DNA from: Candidatus Zixiibacteriota bacterium | GTDB lineage: Bacteria; Zixibacteria; MSB-5A5; GN15; FEB-12 | Reading direction: 5' to 3' | Assembly: GCA_003641415.1 (NCBI GenBank) | Contig: QNAG01000009.1 | Location: forward strand, 1-22,332 | DNA: 22,332 nucleotides | Translations under genes and position numbers: made by a program | Notes under the pieces: model-generated | Told to the model about the DNA's origin: nothing | What the model saw: the letters and a program-made list of their open reading frames with translations, nothing else | The model's database searches: none | Shown here: positions 8,405 to 16,900 of the stretch, in pieces | Numbering within the stretch: position 1 is the first letter of the stretch | How the letters are laid out: each line of letters begins with the position of its first letter

Positions 8405-8482
8405 ATGATTAAGATTATGATCAATAATATCGGAGTGCTTAATAGCCAAAATGCGGCGGGAGAAATGCGTCTTGTAAGATAG
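8405..8482 (+). CDS. Leader peptide ORF (25 codons) of the ABC exporter operon
   Basis: A short ORF with a real ribosome-binding site: TAAGGAG (8388-8394) lies 10 nt before the ATG, and the frame ends at TAG 8480-8482. The peptide begins MIKIMINNIGVLNSQN and ends in MRLVR. It is rich in Ile and Asn and has no membrane segment. Codons 17-19 (8453-8461) encode Ala-Ala-Gly and contain GCGGCGGG, the segment that can pair with the 5' arm of the downstream terminator. A ribosome's position on this ORF would therefore decide which hairpin forms. The position, size and neighbourhood match attenuator leader peptides such as bmrB. The INNIGVLN stretch faintly recalls the N-terminus of FlgM-like proteins, but it is too short to call. 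Confidence 0.6.
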   Translation: MIKIMINNIGVLNSQNAAGEMRLVR

Positions 8483-8515
8483 GCATATATACAAGATAAG
8501 TTCTTTCCCCGTCGC
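8453..8515 (+). promoter_or_regulatory. Antiterminator pairing and nested hairpin in the exporter leader
   Basis: GCGGCGGG (8453-8460) can pair over 8 bp (one G-U) with CCCGTCGC (8508-8515), the 5' arm of the terminator. It nearly repeats the terminator's own 3' arm CGGCGGG, so the two pairings exclude each other. The loop between them holds its own hairpin: TCTTGTA (8470-8476) with TACAAGA (8490-8496), with the leader ORF's stop codon in its loop. This is the expected form of an antiterminator. Base pairing was read by eye, with no energies computed. Confidence 0.55.
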
Positions 8516-8542
8516 GACTTAACCAGGTCCGGCGGGTTTTTT
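8508..8542 (+). terminator. Intrinsic terminator in the exporter leader (attenuator)
   Basis: CCCGTCG (8508-8514) pairs with CGGCGGG (8530-8536) through one G-U. After a bulged C, GACTT (8516-8520) pairs with AGGTC (8525-8529), again with one G-U, around an AACC loop. The resulting 12-bp hairpin is followed by six T (8537-8542). It sits between the promoter and the first exporter gene with only the 25-codon leader ORF before it, so it would stop most transcripts unless the antiterminator forms. Confidence 0.8.
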
Positions 8543-8544
8543 CA

Positions 8545-8592
8545 TGTCTGGTCTGAGAGTGACATAGCAAAATGATGCCATCGAACCAGACA
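8545..8592 (+). other. Post-terminator hairpin before the exporter start
   Basis: TGTCTGGT (8545-8552) and ACCAGACA (8585-8592) are perfect 8-bp inverted arms with a 32-nt loop. They end 8 nt before the AGAGG ribosome-binding site of the first exporter gene. It could shield the 5' end of read-through mRNA or affect translation initiation. Its function is not known. Confidence 0.4.
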
Positions 8593-8613
8593 AACCATTG
8601 AGAGGCAAACAAA

Positions 8614-10437
8614 ATGACTGCAGAGTTCTATGAAGACGAAAAGAATACCCGAGAAGAAAAAGAGATTTCACTTGGGCGCGCCTTTGGGAGACTGACTCCA
8701 TTTCTCAGGGAACACAAATGGCGACTGGCTGTATGCCTTGGTTTGCTCATCGTGGTGACTGTTTTCACGTTGGGCTGGCCGTGGTTGCTCCAACAAGCCA
8801 TTGATGGTCCTCTTAGTGACCATATTGAAGAGACAGATCTCGAAGCGGCATTCACAACGCTTCTTGGAATCGCTCTGATTATAGCGTTGTTACAAATTGC
8901 CACCATTGTGCTTCAATATATACAACGCGTGAAGCTGGAAATCATCGGTCAGGATATTATGCTCGAACTGAAGCAGAAGCTGTTCGATCACATTTTGTCG
9001 CTTGATGTTCCGTTCTTTGACAAAAATCCGGTAGGGCGGTTGATGGCTCGAGTAGAGTCAGACACCGAATCGCTCAGGATGCTGTTTACTTATTCTGTTG
9101 TACTGGTGATCGGCGATGTTGTGATGATACTTGGCATCTACGGGATAATGCTATATGTCCACTGGAAATTGGCGTTAACGCTGATGTTGCTCTTCCCAGG
9201 GCAAATCCTGTTAGGATGGATATTTCACAGGCTGACAACCCATCGCTTTCTGGAAGTTCGCAAACGGATGGCTGAAGTAACAGCTACTCTAACCGAGTTC
9301 CTGCACGGAATGTCTATTGTGCAGATTTTTCATCGCGGTGACTGGGCTCGCAAAAGAGTATACAGAGCCAATGAACGCAAGTTCAGTGAGGATGCTTATG
9401 TCAATATCGCTGTATGTATCTTCTTCAATATACTGTTTTATTTTGAGTGGTTGAAGATGGGCATGGTGTTATTGGCAGGTGCTTTATGGGATGTTTCAGC
9501 CGGAACGATTGTTATGTTCATAATCCTCATCTGGAAAGAGTTTGATCCTATTGCCCGTACCGCGGATCAGCTTGGTACTTTCCAGAAAGGACTTGCCGGA
9601 GCACGACGAATTTTCGCCCTGTTGGAGTTGGAACCGAAAGTTGTGGACCCTGTACGTCCGGTTTCATGGAAGGGTTTGAAAGAAGGAATCCAGTTTAAGA
9701 ACGTTTGGTTTTCATACACCGACGATGATAACTGGGTACTGCGCGATGTAAGCTTTGAGATTCCAGTCGGCAAGCAGATAGCTCTGGCTGGAGTTACCGG
9801 TGGTGGTAAGTCGACTGTCATATCACTGCTCCTGCGTCTGTATGACCCACAGAAGGGACGGATTACAGTTGATGGAATAGATATTCGTGACATTACCAAG
9901 GCTGATTTACGACGACACTTCGGCTTGGTGTTGCAGGACATCATTCTGTTCCCAGGGAATGTGGAATCAAATATCGGTCTCGAAGCGGAATACATCACTC
10001 ATGAGCAGATTATAACAGCCTGCAAGACAGTCGCTGCCGACTCTGTGATTAATAGACTGCCTGATGGATACCATTCTGAGGTTTCTGAGAAGGGCAGCAA
10101 CTTTAGTCGTGGTGAACGTCAGCTACTGTCATTCGCTCGCGCTCTGGCAGTCAATCCGGATTTATTGATACTGGATGAAGCTACCAGTTCAGTCGATCCC
10201 GAAACGGAGCGAACGATCCAGGAATCGCTAAAAAAACTAATGGCCGGAAGAACATCGCTGATTATCGCTCATCGTCTGTCGACGATCCTCGATGTTGATC
10301 GGATATTAGTTATTCGACACGGTGAGATTACCGAGCGGGGAACACATACGGAATTGCTGCTGCAGAACGGATACTATTCGAAGCTGTTCCACCTGCAGTT
10401 TAAGAATAGAAGCGGAGTGTCAATAAATGCTGGATAA
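8614..10437 (+). CDS. ABC exporter half-transporter, subunit 1 (Walker-B Glu, deviant signature)
   Basis: This is a type IV-fold (B-family) ABC half-transporter, one subunit of a heterodimeric multidrug/lipid exporter. A six-helix membrane domain (about 35-325) precedes the ATPase domain (about 350-590). Its motifs are Walker A GVTGGGKS (393-400), Q-loop VLQD, signature FSRGE (497-501), which departs from LSGGQ, Walker B LLILDE with catalytic Glu522, and His553 in the H-switch. AGAGG lies 8 nt before the ATG. The gene overlaps subunit 2 by 11 bp, so the two are translationally coupled. The layout resembles BmrC/BmrD and TM287/288 pairs. Expression is likely controlled by the attenuator upstream. 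The substrate is unknown; the leader suggests a drug that acts on ribosomes. Confidence 0.93.
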   Translation: MTAEFYEDEKNTREEKEISLGRAFGRLTPFLREHKWRLAVCLGLLIVVTVFTLGWPWLLQQAIDGPLSDHIEETDLEAAFTTLLGIALIIALLQIATIVLQYIQRVKLEIIGQDIMLELKQKLFDHILSLDVPFFDKNPVGRLMARVESDTESLRMLFTYSVVLVIGDVVMILGIYGIMLYVHWKLALTLMLLFPGQILLGWIFHRLTTHRFLEVRKRMAEVTATLTEFLHGMSIVQIFHRGDWARKRVYRANERKFSEDAYVNIAVCIFFNILFYFEWLKMGMVLLAGALWDVSAGTIVMFIILIWKEFDPIARTADQLGTFQKGLAGARRIFALLELEPKVVDPVRPVSWKGLKEGIQFKNVWFSYTDDDNWVLRDVSFEIPVGKQIALAGVTGGGKSTVISLLLRLYDPQKGRITVDGIDIRDITKADLRRHFGLVLQDIILFPGNVESNIGLEAEYITHEQIITACKTVAADSVINRLPDGYHSEVSEKGSNFSRGERQLLSFARALAVNPDLLILDEATSSVDPETERTIQESLKKLMAGRTSLIIAHRLSTILDVDRILVIRHGEITERGTHTELLLQNGYYSKLFHLQFKNRSGVSINAG

Positions 10438-12217
10438 AATAAAATGGTTTTGGAAATACTACCGTAACTACCCGTGGGTGTTGGCAATACTACTGTTGCT
10501 GACACCAATTCAGGCCGCTTTACAGACAACTATCCCGAGGTTGATCGGTTTCACTATCGACTTCTTGAAGACCGGTGAGTTGCCCGAGCACTGGCTTGCT
10601 ATCGGGCTGGCTGATCTGGGTCGGGAATATGGTCTGGGAACAACAGAGGCGTTCGGCTGCGGTTTTATCATCCTTGCTTTGTTCTCTCATGCTTTGTATG
10701 TGTCTTTTCAATCGACCCGAGCATGGATGAACCTGCGATTGGAGTGGCATTTCCGCCAAGACGCTTTCGACAGAATAACCGTTAAGGGACCTGATTTTTT
10801 CAACAGATTCCGGACCGGTGATCTCGTTACCAGGATGACCGATGATGTCGCTGAGAAACTATCATGGTTTGCCTGTTCGGGGATATTCCGACTTTACGAG
10901 GCATTACTGGCAGTAACGTTTATTTTGATTATGATGGTTTCGATTGATCCAGTTTTGACTTTGTGGACAGCAGGTCCTTTGCCGATACTGGTTGTAATCT
11001 TTTTCATCAGCGCATCAGCGCTGGAGAAACGATACGACTGGCTGCAAAAGAAGATCTCGAATTTTAACGACACCATTGAAGCCTGTTTCTCAGGAGTGCG
11101 AGTTGTCAAAGCGTATGTTCGTGAATCAGCCCAAATGAAAAAGGTTAATTCTGCAGCTAAAGACAGAAGACAGGCAGAGATCGCGGCTGTCAAAATAACA
11201 ACTATTATTGACTCGTTGTATGAATATATCTGGCAGTTCGGAATTGTAATCGTGTTGCTGATTGGTGGTTATGGCGTACTGCATTCGGAATTGTCAATAG
11301 GGGACCTTGCCGCCTTCATTTACTATGTGATGTGGCTGGTTTTCCCAATGTTTGATATTGGTCATTTCCTTGTAAAGTCGCGCCAATCGGCGGTGTCGAT
11401 CAACCGTTTGCTGGAACTTGAGAACGTTCCGCCTATGGTAACCGATAACGACGCTGTAAAAGGAAAGACCATAGTTGGGAATCTCAGCTTGAAGAACGTA
11501 TCGTTTGCATTCGATGGATCTGATCGACAAATACTTTCCGACATCTCAATGGAGATAGAAGCTGGGCAAACAGTGGCTATCGTGGGACGCGTTGGTTCTG
11601 GTAAAAGCTGGTTGGTTAACCTGATCCCTCGCTTGGTTGATCCTACCAACGGAACAATTACGCTTGATGATCGTGATCTGCGCCAGTTTCCTCTGGAGGA
11701 TCTGCGCCGCAATGTCGGCTTTGTGCCCCAGGAACCGGTGCTGTTCAGCGACACCATTCGGAACAACATCCTGATTGGTCGTGAGGGGATATCATCCGAT
11801 CTGATCGATTGGGCTATTGAAGTGTCACAGTTTGGTGAGGATCTGCAGGACTTACCTAAAGGACTGGAAACATCCATAGGTACACGCGGTGTAACTATTT
11901 CCGGTGGTCAGAAACAGCGACTGGGTTTGGCCCGGGCGCTGGTCGGCAAACCGAAAGTGCTGATTCTCGACGACTGCACTTCAGCCCTAGATTCAAATAC
12001 TGAAGCTGCCCTTTGGGATCGTCTCCAAGAAGTTATGCCAGAGATGACTGCTATTCTAATTACGCATCGTCCCGACACTCTGGAACACGCAGATAATATC
12101 TTCGTGTTTGATGAGGGACAAGTTGCTGAAGTTGGAACTCATAGCGCTCTGGTTGCCCGCGAAGGGCTTTATGCTCGCATTTACAAACGCTTTCAACTCG
12201 AGGAAGCTGTTAATTAG
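10427..12217 (+). CDS. ABC exporter half-transporter, subunit 2 (canonical signature, Walker-B Asp)
   Basis: This is the partner half-transporter of the preceding gene. A membrane domain (about 15-320) precedes the ATPase domain with Walker A GRVGSGKS (387-394, followed by an unusual Trp395), Q-loop VPQE, a canonical signature ISGGQ (491-495), Walker B VLILDD, in which Asp516 replaces the catalytic Glu, and His547. The two subunits are complementary. Subunit 1's Walker motifs plus this ISGGQ give a competent ATP site, while this subunit's Asp516 plus subunit 1's FSRGE give a degenerate one, as known for heterodimeric exporters. GGAG lies 9 nt before the ATG inside the upstream gene. The gene ends 22 bp before the convergent trmB. 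Confidence 0.93.
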   Translation: MLDKIKWFWKYYRNYPWVLAILLLLTPIQAALQTTIPRLIGFTIDFLKTGELPEHWLAIGLADLGREYGLGTTEAFGCGFIILALFSHALYVSFQSTRAWMNLRLEWHFRQDAFDRITVKGPDFFNRFRTGDLVTRMTDDVAEKLSWFACSGIFRLYEALLAVTFILIMMVSIDPVLTLWTAGPLPILVVIFFISASALEKRYDWLQKKISNFNDTIEACFSGVRVVKAYVRESAQMKKVNSAAKDRRQAEIAAVKITTIIDSLYEYIWQFGIVIVLLIGGYGVLHSELSIGDLAAFIYYVMWLVFPMFDIGHFLVKSRQSAVSINRLLELENVPPMVTDNDAVKGKTIVGNLSLKNVSFAFDGSDRQILSDISMEIEAGQTVAIVGRVGSGKSWLVNLIPRLVDPTNGTITLDDRDLRQFPLEDLRRNVGFVPQEPVLFSDTIRNNILIGREGISSDLIDWAIEVSQFGEDLQDLPKGLETSIGTRGVTISGGQKQRLGLARALVGKPKVLILDDCTSALDSNTEAALWDRLQEVMPEMTAILITHRPDTLEHADNIFVFDEGQVAEVGTHSALVAREGLYARIYKRFQLEEAVN

Positions 12218-12239
12218 GGCTTTGCTGATACACGTGGAG

Positions 12240-12872
12240 TTATAGCGGGTCCGTCGATGACGGACTCGCGAGCTTCACACGCCGAAACCACAAGTAATAA
12301 ATTGATCGTCCTTCAGCGCGCCATTTCTGCTCAAAAAACGTAGGAACATAGCTGAACATATCCGAAGCGTCCACAAATGGATTCCCCATATTCTCAAGCA
12401 GTGGTAAACTTTCAGCGTTGGTCATTGCCCATTCGGCATACCAGTCGACATCGGTAGCCATATACAGATCCCCGCCAATTGTAAGAAATCGGCTTAACAA
12501 CTCAATAAACTCGGCATTCAGCAATCGATTTAGAGCATGCCGGCTCTTGGGCCAGGGGTCGGGAAATAGCACGTAGATTTTACTAAATGCACCTTGACTG
12601 AAATGATTTGTTAGTACGATGCGGGCATCACCGCAAATCAACTGTATATTGTTTAAGGCGCGTTTTTCAATTCGAGGAATGAGTTTGAAATATCTCTTCT
12701 TGCCAATCTCAATAGCTACAAAACGTGTTGCTGGCATCGCCTCGGCCAAGTCAAGCAACAGATCGCCGCGACCCGGTCCAATCTCGAGGACATCTCCCCC
12801 GTCCATTTTCGATCCCTCCGGATAGATTAAAACCGGCTTGCTTGCCTCATACTTCCACGGGAAGGTTTTCAA
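12240..12872 (-). CDS. trmB: tRNA (guanine-N7-)-methyltransferase
   Basis: TrmB uses S-adenosylmethionine to make m7G46 in tRNA variable loops. The SAM-binding motif I is LEIGPGRGDLL (29-39). The family signature PDPWPKSRH is at 104-112, and the C-terminal TFFEQKWRAEGR (178-189) carries the conserved Thr-x-x-Glu. At 210 residues it is of normal length. The start is a TTG at 12872: GAGAGG lies 9 nt upstream and an in-frame TAA is only three codons before it. The gene converges on the exporter operon. Confidence 0.93.
   Translation of the reverse strand: MKTFPWKYEASKPVLIYPEGSKMDGGDVLEIGPGRGDLLLDLAEAMPATRFVAIEIGKKRYFKLIPRIEKRALNNIQLICGDARIVLTNHFSQGAFSKIYVLFPDPWPKSRHALNRLLNAEFIELLSRFLTIGGDLYMATDVDWYAEWAMTNAESLPLLENMGNPFVDASDMFSYVPTFFEQKWRAEGRSIYYLWFRRVKLASPSSTDPL
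12249..12265. repeat. Perfect 7-bp inverted repeat at the exporter/trmB convergence
   Basis: GTCCGTC (12249-12255) and GACGGAC (12259-12265) flank a GAT loop inside the last codons of trmB, 31 bp past the exporter stop. It has no T run on either side, so it is not a typical intrinsic terminator, but it could stall polymerase or protect the exporter mRNA's 3' end. Confidence 0.4.
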
Positions 12873-12895
12873 CTGCGGTTACCTCTCACTGTTAC

Positions 12896-13003
12896 CTAAG
12901 CCTGTTGTCGGTCTTTGTTGTTTACTCCCTCGGAAAGATACATCTGCAAACCTTTCCTGAAAACCTTAAACTCAAACCATTCCCTCACGAGCAGGTAGCC
13001 CAT
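12896..13003 (-). CDS. Possible 35-residue ORF upstream of trmB
   Basis: Unrecognised. An ATG at 13003 opens a 35-codon frame on the minus strand ending 23 bp before the trmB start. It contains VREWFEFKVFRKGLQMYLSEG, written here only as a composition cue: it is basic and aromatic and reads like a short amphipathic helix. A weak AGGGA lies 12 nt upstream. The opposite strand of the same DNA also has an open, protein-like frame that runs to a stop at 13093 but lacks a start outside trmB. The remainder of 12873-13172 holds nothing else I can name; it must contain the promoter of the DUF4159 gene. Confidence 0.25.
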   Translation of the reverse strand: MGYLLVREWFEFKVFRKGLQMYLSEGVNNKDRQQA

Positions 13004-13172
13004 CTGATAATTGATTCCCTGAAGGGGTTTATTGACCGTTCACATATTGGTTCTGAAAATCTCGAAAAAACACAACAACAATCATCCATCTGACCCTTTA
13101 TAGTTCATACTGCCAATATTTGTAAGTTTATTTCTCAAGGGCATAAAGCAAAGCAATTTTTTAGCTCCTTTT

Positions 13173-13940
13173 ATGGCTTTTATCTGTATATTATTATGTA
13201 TGTGGTTTAATGTGCTTAAAATCTCTGTCATGGTTGTCCTGATAGTACTAATTGGTACTTACACCCTTTTGGCTCAACGCCCGAACCGGAGTGATATACC
13301 AGGGCTATCAGCCATGCAAAAAAACCAACCATCCCATCCAGACCCATCAGCGATCAGGGTAACTCGTCTTCATTATTCCGGTGGAGGAGACTGGTACTGG
13401 GGGAACTCATCAGTTCCTAACCTTCTGCATTTCATAGCAGAAAATACAGATTTCCCAGTTGACACAAATGAGCATGTGGTTACCATCGAAGACGGAGATT
13501 TATTTCGTTATCCCTTCCTGTTTGCCACTGGTCATGGACTAATCAGCTTTTCAACAGAGGAAAAGGAGCGGCTTCGCCGTTATCTGGCTGGAGGTGGTTT
13601 TCTCTTTGTTAATGACTCCTATGGAATGGAACGTAACTTCAAGAAGGAAATTGCCGAATTGTACCCGGAGCGTGGTCTCGTAGAAATACCCTTAGATCAT
13701 CCCCTGTACCATTGTTTCTATGATTTCCCAAACGGACCACCGAAGATTCATGAACATGACAACAAGCCCCCGCGCGGGTATGGCATTATACTCAATGGAC
13801 GATTAGTCCTGTATTTCCTTGTTGAATCCGATATTGGTGACGGTTGGGAAGACCCCCAAGTACATAATGACCCTCCTGAATTGCGCGAAGCAGCCCTGAA
13901 AATGGGAGTTAACATACTAACCTATGCCCTGCTATATTGA
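13173..13940 (+). CDS. DUF4159 membrane-anchored protein
   Basis: This is a DUF4159 family protein of unknown biochemical role. An N-terminal hydrophobic segment (about residues 12-34) acts as signal or anchor. It is followed by a domain with a glutamine-amidotransferase-like alpha/beta pattern: VTRLHYSGGGDWYWG, LFATGHGLISFSTEEKERLRRYLAGG-like core and GGFLFVND. It has no obvious catalytic Cys-His pair. No Shine-Dalgarno precedes the ATG at 13173; an ATG at residue 10 would give a more typical anchor length, so the start is uncertain. It heads a plus-strand group with a DUF4175 gene 37 bp downstream. Such genes often sit near MoxR ATPase, DUF58 and von Willebrand proteins in Bat-like clusters, but none of these is in the window. 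Confidence 0.82.
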   Translation: MAFICILLCMWFNVLKISVMVVLIVLIGTYTLLAQRPNRSDIPGLSAMQKNQPSHPDPSAIRVTRLHYSGGGDWYWGNSSVPNLLHFIAENTDFPVDTNEHVVTIEDGDLFRYPFLFATGHGLISFSTEEKERLRRYLAGGGFLFVNDSYGMERNFKKEIAELYPERGLVEIPLDHPLYHCFYDFPNGPPKIHEHDNKPPRGYGIILNGRLVLYFLVESDIGDGWEDPQVHNDPPELREAALKMGVNILTYALLY

Positions 13941-13977
13941 AATATCGTAGAAGTTGATTTGAATTGAGGATGATACC

Positions 13978-16900
13978 GTGACTACCGAGCTTGACAGCCA
14001 GACTCTCATAAACAGACTTAAAACGATATTGATAAGACAGCGCCTTATTCTGTTTATATCCGGTCTTTCCTTGACTGCGGGAGTTGTATCTCTCGTTGGC
14101 ATTGGACTGTCTCTTATAGCCAACGTTGTTGTGCTTCCCGTCTGGGTCAAGGTCTCTCTTTTGGCAATAACTGGCATAGTGACTTTAGCGCTCATCATCC
14201 GCTACGTTGTCGCAATATTATTTGACGGCTCAATACAAAGTGTAGCTATAATCCTTGAGCAGAAGAACCCGCACTTGAAAGGACGACTGATCGCAGCTGT
14301 GCAGTTTGCTCTCGGTCATCGGTTTATAGGTTACTCGGAAGAGCTGATTGCCGCTACCGAACAACAGGCAATTCGCAAATCGGAAACAATTGATTTCAAC
14401 CGCGCTGTTTCATATAGTCCCCTTCTTCGACAAAGTCGCTTGCTGGCACTGGCAATTATACTGGCAATTACTATGGTGGCTATTCTACCGGGTATATTCT
14501 CTTACTCACTTGAAGTATACTCCCACCCTACGGTCGAAATTGCCCCACCACTTGGTTATACCCTGGTACCGTTTCCAGGGTCTGTAGAATGTGTCAAATA
14601 CCACGATATTGAGATAGGAGCCGTCGCCGTTGGGACTTCATTCCCACGCCAAGCGACTATTTATCATCGCCTCGTAGGGGGCAACTGGCAACAGGCAAAA
14701 GTTGATCTTCCTTTTTCATCAGCGTTATCCAATACAGATGAAGACTCGATTACATGTTCAATCAAGTTACGCCAGGTGAACCGATCATTTGATTATTATG
14801 TCGAGGCAGGACGGATAAAAACAGAGATTCAACAAGTTGATGTTGTTGATAGACCCCGCGTTACCGGAATTAAGACCTCATTGTTTTACCCTGATTACAC
14901 TGGATTGCCACCAATTGTAATTGATGAAAATAACGGCTCATTTTCTGCTATCGTTGGCACAAAAGTAAATATGACTATTGAAACAAACTTGCCCATAGAG
15001 CAGGCAACACTCGTTTTAAATGATTCCAATAATATTGCGTTTGATGTTAATAGTCGCACTGGCGCTATATCACTTCTGGTGGATAGTTCAGAATCCTATC
15101 ATATCCGACTTCTCGATCACCTCGGAGAACAGAATCCCGATCCAATTGAATACTATATAACAGCCATCCCCGACGAGTACCCTTCCGTTGATGTCCTGCG
15201 CCCAGGCTTCGATGCTAACCTGACTGATGAAATGATGCTACCTTTGAAAGTGCGTATCTTTGACGACTATGGGTTTTCCTCGTTGGTTATGAAATACACG
15301 ATAGTATCGCGAGGAAATTCATCAGAAGAGAATGTCGCTGTGCTGCATTTCTCGGATCGGATCAAAACGGAAGGAGATGTGGAGTTTAACTGGGACATGG
15401 ACCAACTGCATCTTTATCCAGGTGATTACGTTGCATACTATTTTGAAGTTGCCGACAACGACGAAGTTTCCGGTCCCAAAGTTTCTCGTTCACGTCAATA
15501 TATCGCCCGATTGCCTTCTCTGGAGGAGCTGATCGCAGAAACAGAAGGTGAAAGCGCACAACGTATAATCCGAACTGAACAATTGCTGCAACAGGGTCAT
15601 GAGATGGCGGACAAACTCAAAAACATGGCAAGGCGGATTCAGGCTCAGAATAAAAATGCTACCCGGGCCGACTGGCAGGAACAAAAGGAACTGGAGACTC
15701 TGGCGCAGAAGAACGAGGAGTTGGTACAGAACCTCGACAAGATGGCTCAACAAATGGAAAAGTCAGTTGAGAAACTTACTGAAAACGCCACAATGAGCAG
15801 GAAAATTGTCGAGAAATTACAGCAAATCCAGAAACTCTTCGAAGAAATCGCCACTCCAGAAATGAGAGAAGCTCAGCAAAAGCTGATGGAAGCTTTGAAG
15901 AACATGGATCGCCAAAAGATTCTCGAAGCTATGAAGGACTTCGAGATGTCACAGGAGGAATTGCTAAAACGTCTGGAACGCACTCTTGCCCTTCTTAAAA
16001 AAATGCAGGTAGAACAGAAAATGGAAGCCATGGTACGTAAGGTAGAACAGCTACTTGAACAACAACAAACTCAGAATGCCAAAACAGATTCGTCATCAGA
16101 CAACACTCTTCCTTCTCTTAGTTCAAAGGAAGACGAGCTCAAGGATGGTCTTGAGTCACTAAAGAATGAAGTGGACGAACTGCGTAAGCTAATAAAAGAA
16201 GCCGAGATGGAGGATTCTCAGGAAGCTCAACTTTTCGCTGAAGCAGTCGAGAAAACTGATGCCGATCAGAATATGTCCCGGATGTCGAGCGCCCTTCAGC
16301 AACAACAGAAGGAAAAAGCTTCTGAAGAAGGCAAGACAGCCTCCTCCAAGCTTTCGCAGATGCTGGACGAGATGCAGCAACAGTTGTTAGCGCTAACCGG
16401 AGGAGATGAAGAAGAAACTGAGAGAAATATCCGCATGGCGATGGAGGATGCCAATCATCTTTCGCGCAACCAGGAAGAGTTGTTCAAGCAGGCTGCTCAG
16501 ATGACGGCTGAATCTATCATGCTCAAAGAAATGGCTACCGCTCAACAAGATTTAGAAGCCTCATGTGCTGGTCTTAGAAACAGGATTGCCGAACTTGGCC
16601 GTCAGTCTCCATTTATTGCCGCTGAATTGGAGATGTTGATAAATAAAACTACCCAAAACATGGAACTGGCTATTGATGGTTTCGCAGATAAGAAAATCGC
16701 ACAGGCGTGTCGATCGCAGCGCCAGGCAATGGTTGACCTTAACCGTGCCTCAATTCGACTGTTGGAATCGCTCAACCAGCAGAAACAGTGCAATAAAGGA
16801 GGCAACTGCGATAAGAACATCTCTAAGCTTGAATCAATGTGCAATAAGCAGAACAAGTTGAACCAGCAGACGAAGAACCAATGCAACAAACCTTCGTTCA

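Noticed and set aside
8334..8613. A known metabolite riboswitch class in the exporter leader
   Set aside because: I recognise no conserved core of a known class; the leader ORF with competing hairpins explains the structure better.
9567..9998. 143-codon minus-strand open frame
   Set aside because: Antisense to the ATPase domain of exporter subunit 1.
11362..11877. 171-codon minus-strand open frame
   Set aside because: Antisense to exporter subunit 2; Ser/Arg-rich composition typical of a shadow frame.
12249..12265. Hairpin as an intrinsic terminator of the exporter operon
   Set aside because: Perfect stem but no T run on either strand and inside trmB coding sequence; kept only as an inverted repeat.
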